Shown: piece after piece, positions 43,261 through 50,643 of the stretch
Layout of the letters: each line of letters starts with the position of its first letter
Position numbering within the stretch: the first letter of the stretch is position 1
Assembly (NCBI GenBank): GCA_025361725.1
Contig: JANYJV010000024.1
Span: 1 to 53,350, forward strand
From: Acidimicrobiia bacterium
Lineage (GTDB): Bacteria > Actinomycetota > Acidimicrobiia > IMCC26256 > JAENVU01
Reading direction: 5' to 3'
Length of the DNA stretch: 53,350 nucleotides
Translations under genes and position numbers: made by a program
Notes under the pieces: generated by a model
The model's database searches: none
What the model was told of the DNA's origin: nothing
What the model saw: the letters and a program-made list of their open reading frames with translations, nothing else

Positions 43261-44123
43261 TGCAAGACACCTCGTACGATCCGCCGCCGATGCCCGACGA
43301 CGACACCCTTCTCAGCCTCCGCGCCGCCGCCGATCAGCTCGGCGTTCACTACATGACCGCGTACCGGTACCTGAGGCTCGGGACGCTGCCCGCCAAGAAG
43401 GTGAAGGGCGTCTGGCAGGTCCGCATGGGTGACCTCAGAGCTGTCGCTGGTCGCGAGCAGCCACGGCCGGGACCAGGAGGAATCCGCTGGGGCCCCTACC
43501 GAAGTCAGCTGCGCGACCGACTGACGTCTGGCGATGAGCCCGGCGCGTGGTCCGTGATCGAGCGGGCGCGCGTCTCCGGCGCGTCGCCCGAGGACATCCA
43601 CCTGCAGCTGATCGCACCGGTACTGCGCGTCATCGGCGACGCATGGAACGTTGGCGACCTGGACATCGCCGCCGAGCACCGTGCAACCGGTGTCGCGCAG
43701 CGTCTCATCGGACGCCTCGGCCCCTCGTTCGCTCGGCGCGGCCGCAAACGCGGAACCGTCGTCATCGGCGGCGCGTCCGGCGACCACCACTCCATCCCGC
43801 TCGCGATTCTCGGCGACATCCTGCGCGGGCGCGGCCTGTTCGTGGTCGACCTGGGTGCCAACACCCCGCCCGACTCCTTCCTCCAGTCCGCGCGGGAACA
43901 CGACGATGTGATCGCGGTCGCGATCGGTGTTGGGTGTGATCAGAGCATCGAACCGGCGCGCCGGGCCGCCGGACTGCTTCACGAGCAGATTCCCGGCATC
44001 CACGTGTTCGTCGGCGGACCAGCCGTGACGAGCGAGCGTGCCGCCCGCGCCATCGGCGCTGACGAGTACGGCGCGACTGCGGTCGACGTCGCCGATCGCT
44101 GCAACGAACTCGCAGGCAGTTGA
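43260..44123 (+). CDS. CarH/LitR-like B12-binding transcriptional regulator
   Basis: A 287-residue regulator. Residues about 17-55 are a helix-turn-helix (LSLRAAADQLGVHYMTAYRY) ending in a MerR/excisionase-like wing. From about residue 75 a helical cap and a Rossmann B12-binding domain follow: Trp129 with Glu139-His140 forms the W-x9-EH motif of light-sensing CarH proteins, and GASGDHHSIPL has His176/His177 at the place of the lower cobalt ligand (His177 in Thermus CarH, from memory). The residue after Trp129 is Asn, where Thermus CarH has the upper, light-state His. It probably binds adenosylcobalamin and may sense light. The start may be leaderless ATG 43260 or GTG 43221. Confidence 0.82.
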   Translation: MQDTSYDPPPMPDDDTLLSLRAAADQLGVHYMTAYRYLRLGTLPAKKVKGVWQVRMGDLRAVAGREQPRPGPGGIRWGPYRSQLRDRLTSGDEPGAWSVIERARVSGASPEDIHLQLIAPVLRVIGDAWNVGDLDIAAEHRATGVAQRLIGRLGPSFARRGRKRGTVVIGGASGDHHSIPLAILGDILRGRGLFVVDLGANTPPDSFLQSAREHDDVIAVAIGVGCDQSIEPARRAAGLLHEQIPGIHVFVGGPAVTSERAARAIGADEYGATAVDVADRCNELAGS

Positions 44124-44280
44124 CGGCAGTGCGCGTGCTCTCCAGCTGGCGAGCACTCCCTCGATGATCGCGTCGATGATCTGGTCGCCCACGAGCGAGT
44201 ACGATGAGTAGGTCACGCGCGCCGCGAGTGGCCTGCTCTGGACCCTGGCAGCGTCTCCGATCGTCATGGAGGTGCTCACG

Positions 44281-44440
44281 ATGTGGTCTGACAGTGCCGG
44301 GCGGAGGCACCAACTCGACGCTCCCGATCACGGTTCCTTCACCATCGGCCGCGTCGCCATCGAGGTCGGTGGAGACATCGACATCGCGACCGCACCCCGG
44401 TTCGCGAAGTTCCATCCCGGCGCGCGTCCTCCAGCCGGCG
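44281..44440 (+). pseudogene. Truncated STAS-domain (anti-anti-sigma-like) gene
   Basis: From ATG 44281, with GGAGGT seven bases upstream, the frame reads about 50 plausible residues including SFTIGRVAIEVGGDIDIATAPRF, which resembles the beta-strand and GEIDIATAP motif of STAS anti-sigma-antagonists. After about 44430 the frame runs antisense into another truncated gene and loses family character (formal stop at 44538). Only the N-terminal strand pair is left, so no working STAS domain is possible. Assignment rests on a short motif. Confidence 0.45.
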
Positions 44441-44467
44441 GTTGGATGGACGAGATGTCGATCCCGA

Positions 44468-44705
44468 ACCCTGCCGCGATAACGCCTCGACGCGCACCGT
44501 GGAGATCCGGTACCGGCGCCTGTCCGATCACGAAATGACCATCCCCGGCACTCACGACCAGCGCGGAGCGATAGAGGTCGCACCTGGGCCTTCGGCCCGC
44601 AGCCGCCGAAATCGCCTCGAACAGCCGGCCGCTGATCCGCACGACGTGCGCGCCGGCACCGAGCGGTATCCAGTACAGGTCGATCGACCTTTCACGCTCA
44701 GCCAT
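44468..44705 (-). pseudogene. Conserved actinobacterial hypothetical gene, 3' truncated
   Basis: From ATG 44705 the frame gives about 79 residues of a conserved actinobacterial protein I recognise by its pattern but cannot name (SIDLYWIPLGAGAHVVRISG, RRPRCDLYRSALVV, APVPDLHGARRGVIAAG). The usual continuation after GVIAAG is absent; the frame instead runs antisense through the truncated STAS gene to 44328. It faces that fragment tail to tail, so both lost their 3' ends at the same junction near 44430-44470. Confidence 0.55.
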
Positions 44706-44753
44706 CCGGAACCCCGCGCGGTCGCAACTGTCAGCGATGGTTGCTGGATGCGA

Positions 44754-45404
44754 TCACGACTCGTCGGGTACGAGGTGGTGCGCAGCGATGCGGGGATCGG
44801 CGACGAAGTCGCCGATGGTCACCCCGAGCATGATGATGAATCCGATCAGTGCTGCGATCGCGGCGTACAGCGCCAACGTGCTCACCACGGACCAACCCCA
44901 TGCGTAGAGGAGCAATCCGCGAAGCGTCTCACCTTTGAACAGGGTGGCCACCTGACCGGTCAGCTTGGCGTCGGTTGGCGCAGCACGGGACAGCTCGCTC
45001 ACCTGCGAATACGTCTTACCGCCGGCCACCGCCTTCAGGTGCGCCGCGATGAATTGGTTGGCGTAGGCCTTGGCCTTCGGGCCGGTGTCGACCTTCTCAC
45101 CCGCGTACTGCTGCAGCCCCGGGAACTCCGTGGGGGCCAGCGCCGGCGAGCCCTTGGCCGGGAAGGAAATGTCCTGGGCACCCAACTGGGAATGCACCAT
45201 GTCGAGCCCGAAGTTCGCACCGTAGAACAAGAGCGCAGAGCCGACTCCGAGAATCAGACACAGAATGATTTCGACGACCCGGCGGGTCGCGACAAAGCCC
45301 AACATTGTGCGAGGGCGCCGGGTCTTCGGTGACGCACCACCCGAACCTCCCGGTGCCGAATTGGCGCCGACGGGCGTCGGCGCGATGTCGGTAGCTGCAT
45401 TCAT
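44754..45404 (-). CDS. Conserved membrane protein of unknown function
   Basis: A 216-residue protein with two transmembrane helices, at about 45-68 (VVEIILCLILGVGSALLFYG) and near the C-terminus (about 170-200), and an extracytoplasmic region between them containing AYANQFIAAHLKAVAGGKTY and LFKGETLRGLLLYAWGW. This layout occurs in a conserved actinobacterial family, but I know no assigned function. GAGGAG lies upstream of ATG 45404; the frame extends 23 more codons. It follows the flavin-binding protein gene on the same strand, about 70 bp downstream, and may share its transcript. Confidence 0.78.
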   Translation of the reverse strand: MNAATDIAPTPVGANSAPGGSGGASPKTRRPRTMLGFVATRRVVEIILCLILGVGSALLFYGANFGLDMVHSQLGAQDISFPAKGSPALAPTEFPGLQQYAGEKVDTGPKAKAYANQFIAAHLKAVAGGKTYSQVSELSRAAPTDAKLTGQVATLFKGETLRGLLLYAWGWSVVSTLALYAAIAALIGFIIMLGVTIGDFVADPRIAAHHLVPDES

Positions 45405-45476
45405 TGCGGACTCCTCGTAGCGAGCGCGATCGACATCAGCATCGAATGGTTCGGTTGAGCGCAACAGGGCCACAAG

Positions 45477-45920
45477 TCACTTCGTGATGACCAAACCGTT
45501 GAACGGTTCCACGGATCGCCCGGAAATGACCTCGCCCCGCAGCGTCACCACGTCCGAAGCCCCCGTCACGGCCCAGGGTCGCAATGGGAGCGGTCCGAGC
45601 CGATCCAGCGCCGGGCCTTCCGTCACCGCGAGGCGGCCGGTGATCAGCACGCTCCAGCCGGTATGAGCGAACCCGTCGTACGCGTCGACCTCGAAGCAGG
45701 CAACCGCCTGGAGGCGCGCGGCGTCGAGCTTCTGGCCCGGTTCGGTTCGGAACACAACGTCTCGGCCGATCAACACGAAGTTGATCGGGAAGATGACCGG
45801 CATGGCTCGGGCGCTGAACCCGATCCGGCCGATCGACGCGCCCCCGACGAGGCGCAGACACTGCTCTTCGTCGATGACCGCAATCCCCTGATGGGCGGAG
45901 TCGGATGTATCGGGCGGCAT
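45477..45920 (-). CDS. Pyridoxamine 5'-phosphate oxidase-like FMN-binding protein
   Basis: A 147-residue split beta-barrel protein. IDEEQCLRLVGGASIGRIGFSARAMP and VIFPINFVLIGRDVVFRTEPGQK are the opening strands of the nitroimidazole-resistance/PPOX-like group, with the AVACFEVDAYDGFAHTGWSV segment forming the central barrel. Such proteins bind FMN, F420 or heme and reduce small molecules; cofactor not resolved here. I start it at MPPDTSD (45920); the frame continues 17 codons upstream. Divergent from the truncated alcohol dehydrogenase, with a long inverted repeat between. Confidence 0.82.
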   Translation of the reverse strand: MPPDTSDSAHQGIAVIDEEQCLRLVGGASIGRIGFSARAMPVIFPINFVLIGRDVVFRTEPGQKLDAARLQAVACFEVDAYDGFAHTGWSVLITGRLAVTEGPALDRLGPLPLRPWAVTGASDVVTLRGEVISGRSVEPFNGLVITK

Positions 45921-45952
45921 CGGGTCAGCGTGCGACTCGGCCGTGCGATTCG

Positions 45953-45999
45953 CTAGAGCACTTGGTCCCACCGTTGCAGATGGGGACCTTCTGCTCTAG
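45953..45999. repeat. Imperfect 17-bp inverted repeat in a divergent intergenic region
   Basis: Left arm 45953-45969 (CTAGAGCA-CTT-GGTCCC) and right arm 45983-45999 (GGGACC-TTC-TGCTCTAG) pair at 14 of 17 positions, the only mismatch being the symmetrical 3x3 interior. It overlaps the start region of the PPOX-like gene and may be an operator or a structured leader element. Confidence 0.75.
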
Positions 46000-46064
46000 G
46001 TGCGCTTCGGTGCACCATGAACGTCGACCCTCACTCGCGACCGAGCGCCAGTCAAGGAGCAACC

Positions 46065-46286
46065 ATGAAGGCAATCGTGTACCACGGCCCCGGTCAACCT
46101 TCGTGGGAGGAGGTCCCACTGCCGACGATTCACGCCGACACCGACGCAATCGTTCGCGTCGACGCCACCACGATCTGTGGCACTGATCTCCATATCTTGA
46201 AGGGCGACCTCCCGACGGTCACCGACGGCAGAATCCTCGGCCATGACCGACGAGGGTTCGATCGCGCCTTGGACGCGTCTGCTTGA
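46065..46286 (+). pseudogene. Zinc-dependent alcohol dehydrogenase, truncated after the first 62 residues
   Basis: The frame from ATG 46065 begins as a normal medium-chain alcohol dehydrogenase: MKAIVYHGPG, then VRVDATTICGTDLHILKGD, containing the catalytic zinc Cys in ICGTDLH, then TDGRILGH where the next residue should be Glu of the GHE motif. After GHD the sequence changes to RRGFDRALDASA and stops, so about 280 residues including the Rossmann fold are missing. A clean cut at this point suggests a deletion or insertion joint that brought in the following beta-helix gene. Confidence 0.8.
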
Positions 46287-46292
46287 GATCTG

Positions 46293-47681
46293 GTGTTGAC
46301 GCTTGCGGCTACGATCCCGTGCGTAGGGGGAGCGGTTTCTACCGGTTTGCGGCCGCGGTGCCTCGCGCTCGTTCTGGTGTCGTTGGTGGTGTTCGCTGCG
46401 TGCGTGCCGGTGTACCGGCCACTGCCGGATACCGATCTCGTCGACGCGCCGAGTTTCCATTCGAGGCTGGCGGGTTGTGGCGAAGCGGCTGCGACGGTCG
46501 TGGTGACTGCGGATACCCATCTTGATCCATCGTGTGAGTACGTGGGTGTGGTGATCACCGCGTCGAACGTGACGCTCGATTGTCGTGGCGCGCGCATCGT
46601 CGACGCGGATGGCAGCCACACGTTTGGTATCGAGATTCGTACTGCTGCGGATCAGGGGCTGACGGGGGTGCGGGTGCGCAACTGTTTCGTCTCGGGTTTC
46701 CTCAACGACCTGCGGGTGCAGCGCACGGGTTTCAAGACTCTGGCTGCGGGCGCGGAGTACGACCATCCGACAATGGATATCCGGATCGAGAACAGTTGGT
46801 TCCACGATGCGCGTGGGAGTGGTGTCTTTGTTGATGGATACGTGACCGGTGTGACGTTGCACCGAGTCGAGGTCCGCGGTGCGGGCAGCGTTGGGGTCTA
46901 CCTCGAGGCCGGTTCGAAGGACAACGTGATCGAGGCCAGCTACGTCCACGACAACGGATACCGCGACACGGGTCCCGCGTGGGTACCGATCACGTTCGGC
47001 GGAGTGCAGTTCCGTTACGTCAGCACTGGTCGTGAAGGGATCGCGGTCGACGGGTCGCGCAACAACGTGATTCGCGACCACTGGATCGTGCGCAACTCGG
47101 CGGGCGGTGTCTTCCTCTACAAGAACTGTGGTGAGAACGCGACGAGCGAACCGGCGCCGTGGTGGCAACGTCGGTATGGCGCCGAAGGCAACGTCATCGC
47201 TGGCAACGTGATGACCGACGAACCAACGGGCGTGTGGTTGGGTTCGCGCATGAGCGAGAACCAGTACTTCATGGATTGCAGTGATCCCGCGTACGTGAGT
47301 TCGGGCGTCACCCGCATCTACCGCGATAGCGCCCCCGACAACACGGTGCAACACAACCGCTTCGTGAACGTCGAACACGGCGTGCGGGTGGAGGATGACA
47401 AGAACGTCGTCACCGCGAACTCCTTCACCGGCGCGGGGACCGATGCGGTGGTAATCGGAGCCAACGCCCGCACTGATGTCCTCCACGAACCGACGCGAGC
47501 GACACGAGTGACGGGCAATGTGTCGACGCTTGCCAACCCGAGCGCGTTCTGGTGGGCGTATGGCGAAGCCGACACCGTGTTCACGGGCAACGAGACCAAC
47601 CGCCAGCCGGCGGTGTTCACGCAGAGCACGCCGATCCCGATCGATGCGTTCCTTTTCGCCAAGAAGATCTGGGTGCCCTGA
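46293..47681 (+). CDS. Secreted right-handed beta-helix lipoprotein
   Basis: A 462-residue exported protein. A hydrophobic segment ends in VVFAAC, a lipobox-like site, and the mature protein consists of stacked rungs typical of parallel beta-helix proteins (NVTLDCRGARIVDADGSHTF, HRVEVRGAGSVGVYLEAGS, DNVIEASYVHDNGY, NNVIRDHWIVRNSAGGVFL, GNVIAGNVMT, NTVQHNRFVNVEHGV). Such folds include polysaccharide lyases, epimerases and adhesins; no catalytic triad stands out. Codons end in T more often than in the flanks, suggesting acquisition. Start uncertain: GTG 46293 has no clear ribosome binding site. Confidence 0.8.
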   Translation: MLTLAATIPCVGGAVSTGLRPRCLALVLVSLVVFAACVPVYRPLPDTDLVDAPSFHSRLAGCGEAAATVVVTADTHLDPSCEYVGVVITASNVTLDCRGARIVDADGSHTFGIEIRTAADQGLTGVRVRNCFVSGFLNDLRVQRTGFKTLAAGAEYDHPTMDIRIENSWFHDARGSGVFVDGYVTGVTLHRVEVRGAGSVGVYLEAGSKDNVIEASYVHDNGYRDTGPAWVPITFGGVQFRYVSTGREGIAVDGSRNNVIRDHWIVRNSAGGVFLYKNCGENATSEPAPWWQRRYGAEGNVIAGNVMTDEPTGVWLGSRMSENQYFMDCSDPAYVSSGVTRIYRDSAPDNTVQHNRFVNVEHGVRVEDDKNVVTANSFTGAGTDAVVIGANARTDVLHEPTRATRVTGNVSTLANPSAFWWAYGEADTVFTGNETNRQPAVFTQSTPIPIDAFLFAKKIWVP

Positions 47682-47700
47682 ACGCCAGTGTTCAGGGCAC
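47673..47700. terminator. Perfect hairpin overlapping the beta-helix stop codon
   Basis: An 11-bp perfect stem (GTGCCCTGAAC / GTTCAGGGCAC) with a 6-nt loop contains the TGA stop at 47679-47681 in its left arm. It has no T tract. It probably ends transcription of the beta-helix gene; that the stem includes the stop codon means ribosomes would have to leave before it forms. Confidence 0.75.
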
Positions 47701-47776
47701 GCCAGCGTCGGTGCGGAACGCCGACGAAGTGGCCGTGTTCCTCAGAGGTGCGTCGGGTCAGCGCCTCTTCCCGGCG

Positions 47777-47998
47777 CTACATCTCGCGATCCACACCGGC
47801 GACTGAGATCGCTTGCGCGCGGAGTCGTTCGCGGAGGTGCCAGTCAGCATCCGCTTGCTCCATGGCCAACTCGACCAACGCCTCATGATCGAGACTCGCG
47901 ACAAACGCCCGTATATCGATGTCTTCGTCGACGAGCGCGGCGCGCCGGGAACTCCGCGAGGTTGGCGCCGGTCCTGCGACGTCGAGAGCGACCGCCAC
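47777..47998 (-). pseudogene. Fragment of a helical protein, C-terminus lost
   Basis: A 73-residue frame from GTG 47998. The central part DIDIRAFVASLDHEALVELA, then MEQADADWHLRERLRAQA, resembles the helical repeat often found in front of larger actinobacterial proteins, some of which carry SWIM-type zinc fingers. The frame stops with TAG right after this unit, where family members continue for hundreds of residues. I read it as a gene remnant; the identification is from memory of the repeat pattern only. Confidence 0.4.
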
Positions 47999-48090
47999 GC
48001 AGTGCTTCCTGGGTCCATTCGTCCGGCATCCCACGATTGTGTCCGCTCAGCCGCGCGAACTCAGCTCTTCGGGTTGGCGCCTTCATCGTC

Positions 48091-48364
48091 GATGCCGCCT
48101 ACCGGTACGCGTGGATCGTCGACCTACGTACTCCCCCGTCTCGGCGCGGTCTCGCTCCGTTCCCTACACGCCAATCATCTCGACGACCTCTACAACCACT
48201 TGCTCTCGGGCGGCAGCAAGGACGGAGGACCACTCGCGCCCAAGACAGTGCATGAGGCGCACCTCGTCGTACGCAACGCGCTCGATCTCGCAGTGCAACG
48301 CGATCGGCGCTGGCCAACCTGCGCATACGGGTATGCAACGGCGATCGGTAGCGTACGACCGTGA
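48091..48364 (+). pseudogene. Tyrosine recombinase (phage integrase family) fragment
   Basis: About 80 residues show the SAM-like core-binding domain of a tyrosine recombinase: TYVLPRLGAVSLRSLHANHL, then DDLYNHLLSGGSKDGGPL, then APKTVHEAHLVVRNALDLAV. Nothing matches the catalytic domain: the family-like sequence ends near 48330 and the frame stops over the start of the methyltransferase gene. The N-terminal arm-binding part is missing as well. It marks past activity of an integrative element in this region. Confidence 0.7.
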
Positions 48365-49155
48365 CAACACTACGCCGAAGAGACACCGGTGTGACCGAGA
48401 TCCTCGATGGAAACGTCAACGCGTTCGACCGGCTCCGTCCCCCTGGCTCGCCGCTCACTCTCCCAGACGCACAACAGCTCGTCGTCGACACGATCGAACG
48501 GATGGAACGCGCCACCCGCGGGCACATCGCCGTCGCCGACGCGCTCCTGCGGATCGCAGCCGATCGCGTCGGCAACGATCGACCCATCCGAATTCTCGAA
48601 GTCGCCTCGGGAAGCGGCTGGCTCTTACGCAACCTCTGGACCCGAGCCGCTCACCATCGGATCGGGATCGAACTCACCGGCAGCGATCTCAACCCAAACC
48701 TCGTCGCTTCGATGCAACGGCGATTCACGACCGCCGACATACCCCTCGAAGTTCGCGTCGCGAACGCCTGCTCCATGACGGACGGCGCCGACGGCAAGTA
48801 CCACATCGCCATCATCAACTTCACGCTCCACCATCTCCCAGAACGCGACGCACCAGCGGCGCTGCGCGAACTCGATCGCGTGTCAGGCGGCGGAATGATC
48901 CTCGTCGACGCCACCCGCCGCCGGCTTGCCCTCGCAGCGGTACCCACGATGGCCACACTCCTTGCGCCACGAGGCGGTCACCGTTTCGCCCGACACGACG
49001 CGATCGCGACAGTCCGACGCGCCTACACGACACCGGAGCTCAAACAACTCGTCGACGACGCCGGCCTCGGCCACCGCTACCAGGTCGGGCCGCTCCCGAC
49101 ACGACATCCGGAACGCTTGATCGCTCAAGCGGTCTGGCCCACCCGCCAGAAATGA
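48361..49155 (+). CDS. Class I SAM-dependent methyltransferase
   Basis: A 264-residue methyltransferase from GTG 48361. Motif I is ILEVASGSGWLLRNL (near residue 80), the acidic end of strand 2 is in ELTGSDLNPNLV, and motif IV-V lie in KYHIAIINFTLHHLPERDAP and LRELDRVSGGGMILVD. The last 60 residues (TPELKQLVDDAGLGHRYQVG) are the usual C-terminal strand hairpin of small-molecule methyltransferases. Substrate not predictable. A hairpin with GGGCC/GGCCC arms follows at about 49178-49197. Confidence 0.87.
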   Translation: MTTLRRRDTGVTEILDGNVNAFDRLRPPGSPLTLPDAQQLVVDTIERMERATRGHIAVADALLRIAADRVGNDRPIRILEVASGSGWLLRNLWTRAAHHRIGIELTGSDLNPNLVASMQRRFTTADIPLEVRVANACSMTDGADGKYHIAIINFTLHHLPERDAPAALRELDRVSGGGMILVDATRRRLALAAVPTMATLLAPRGGHRFARHDAIATVRRAYTTPELKQLVDDAGLGHRYQVGPLPTRHPERLIAQAVWPTRQK

Positions 49156-49317
49156 CCCGCAGCCACCAGCGGTCCGGGCCCTGTCCAACAGGCCCAGGTC
49201 GTCAGCCGCGTGCTGCGGGGGATCCCCGCCGACATTTCCTGGCGACTGACGGCGCGAGCGCGCAACCTGCGACACGTCGGGCCTGGAGTTTCAACGATCC
49301 TGAAGAGCTCCACGACC

Positions 49318-49611
49318 GTGCTTGTCGTCCTGGTCGGCCTCTTCAACGTGTGGGCTGCGGTTGTTGCCTGGAGCGCCGACGGCGGAGGTGCGAGATACAC
49401 CGCGCCCCAGTTGATCGCGGCGGCCATGGTCGGTCTCGGCCTATACCAACGGCGCTCGCCGCGCGCCACTCTCCTGATCCTGGGCGGAGCGGCCATCCCG
49501 ATCGCCGTCTTCCCGTAGATGGCGCCAATCTTCGTACCGGCGTTCCTGCTCGTGTGTGCCTTGGTCCTCACCACCGAGGCCGGCCGTCGAGACCCCGCAA
49601 CCGCGGCGTGA
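49318..49611 (+). pseudogene. Small membrane protein gene interrupted by an in-frame TAG
   Basis: From GTG 49318 the frame encodes a hydrophobic protein (LVVLVGLFNVWAAVVAWSA, then GLGLYQRRSPRATLLILG, GAAIPIAVFP), meets TAG at 49516-49518 and continues in the same frame as MAPIFVPAFLLVCALVLTTE to a TGA at 49609-49611. The second part is a third transmembrane helix that fits the first two, so one gene appears split by a nonsense mutation. The start is uncertain; the frame is open back to 49210. The ATG after the TAG could allow reinitiation. Confidence 0.55.
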
Positions 49612-49636
49612 TCACCTCCAGCAAGGACTGATACCC

Positions 49637-50473
49637 ATGCGCAATGCCAATCTGATTGTCGTGATGCTGGGCATCGCGGGTCTCGCGTTAGCCGCAGCTC
49701 TCGCGTGGCGATGGCAACGCCTCGCGCTGCTCGCGGACACCCGGACGGTTGCCGACACTCGGGGACGCGCCGCGCTCGACGGTCTGCGCACCCTCGCCGT
49801 CGCGATGGCGGCCGGAGTTCTCGCGGGCGTGCTCGTCCCTGGACTGGGTGGCCGGTTGGTCATGCGAATCCTCGGCTCGACCTCACATGATGCTCAAGGC
49901 GAAAGGACCGCCGCCAACGAGGTCGTCGGCACGATCACGAGCGACGGCACGATCGCGGTGGTGGTCTTCGTGGGTGTGCTCGGCGGGGTCATCGCCGCGC
50001 TGGCCTTCGTCGTCGTACGCCGGTGGCTGCCCACGACGGCGGGCCCCGCGGGCTGGGTCGCCGGTGTGCTTCTGCTCGGCACCATCGGCGTCAGCGACGC
50101 AATGTCGCCCGACAACAAGGACTTCGCGATCCTGCGTCCGACATGGCTCGCAGTGACGCTCGTCGTCGCGCTCGCGTTGCTGTTCGGCGTGACGTTCACT
50201 GGACTGGCAGCTCGGCTCGACGCGGGCATGCCAATGCTCACGGCCCGGCCGTCGAGCATCGCGAGCCACAGCGCGCTGATCATCTATCTCATCCCGTTCC
50301 TCCTCGTGGGCGCTGTGGTCTACGTGGCCCTGAGGGCACTCCTTCTCGGCCGGCTCACCGCCATCCTCGCGAGCGCGCGGGTCCAGCGCGTTGGGCGCGT
50401 CATCGTCGGGATCGCAACCCTCGTTGCCACCGCGAGCAGCTTCCGAGCCATCGACGACATCATGTCGGCGTGA
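49637..50473 (+). CDS. Multi-pass membrane protein of unknown function
   Basis: A 278-residue protein with about seven transmembrane helices, the first at residues 3-24, and a soluble segment at about 70-95 containing MRILGSTSHDAQGERTAANE followed by VVGTITSDGTIAV. I do not recognise the family; the central GRLVMRILG-like motif is the most conserved-looking part. AAGGA lies upstream of ATG 49637, 26 bp after the interrupted small membrane gene, so the two may once have been an operon. Confidence 0.75.
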   Translation: MRNANLIVVMLGIAGLALAAALAWRWQRLALLADTRTVADTRGRAALDGLRTLAVAMAAGVLAGVLVPGLGGRLVMRILGSTSHDAQGERTAANEVVGTITSDGTIAVVVFVGVLGGVIAALAFVVVRRWLPTTAGPAGWVAGVLLLGTIGVSDAMSPDNKDFAILRPTWLAVTLVVALALLFGVTFTGLAARLDAGMPMLTARPSSIASHSALIIYLIPFLLVGAVVYVALRALLLGRLTAILASARVQRVGRVIVGIATLVATASSFRAIDDIMSA

Positions 50474-50643
50474 ACGGTGGGATTCGGACGTGACACGACT
50501 TCCCGGCCCTCACAGCCCGGCCGCGCTGCGTGCGGCCCGAGCCCATCCTCAACGAACCCACCATGGCGTACAAGCGCCTATCGGAGCGGTCACCGCTCAC
50601 CCCACCGGCCGCGTACCGGTCACGGTCACAGCTCGTACGAACG

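Noticed and set aside
49516-49518. Pyrrolysine readthrough of the in-frame TAG
   Set aside because: Nothing suggests a pyrrolysine system in this kind of organism; a nonsense mutation is simpler.
48091-50473. An intact prophage or integrative element
   Set aside because: Only a recombinase fragment is present; no structural, replication or excision genes and no att repeats recognised.
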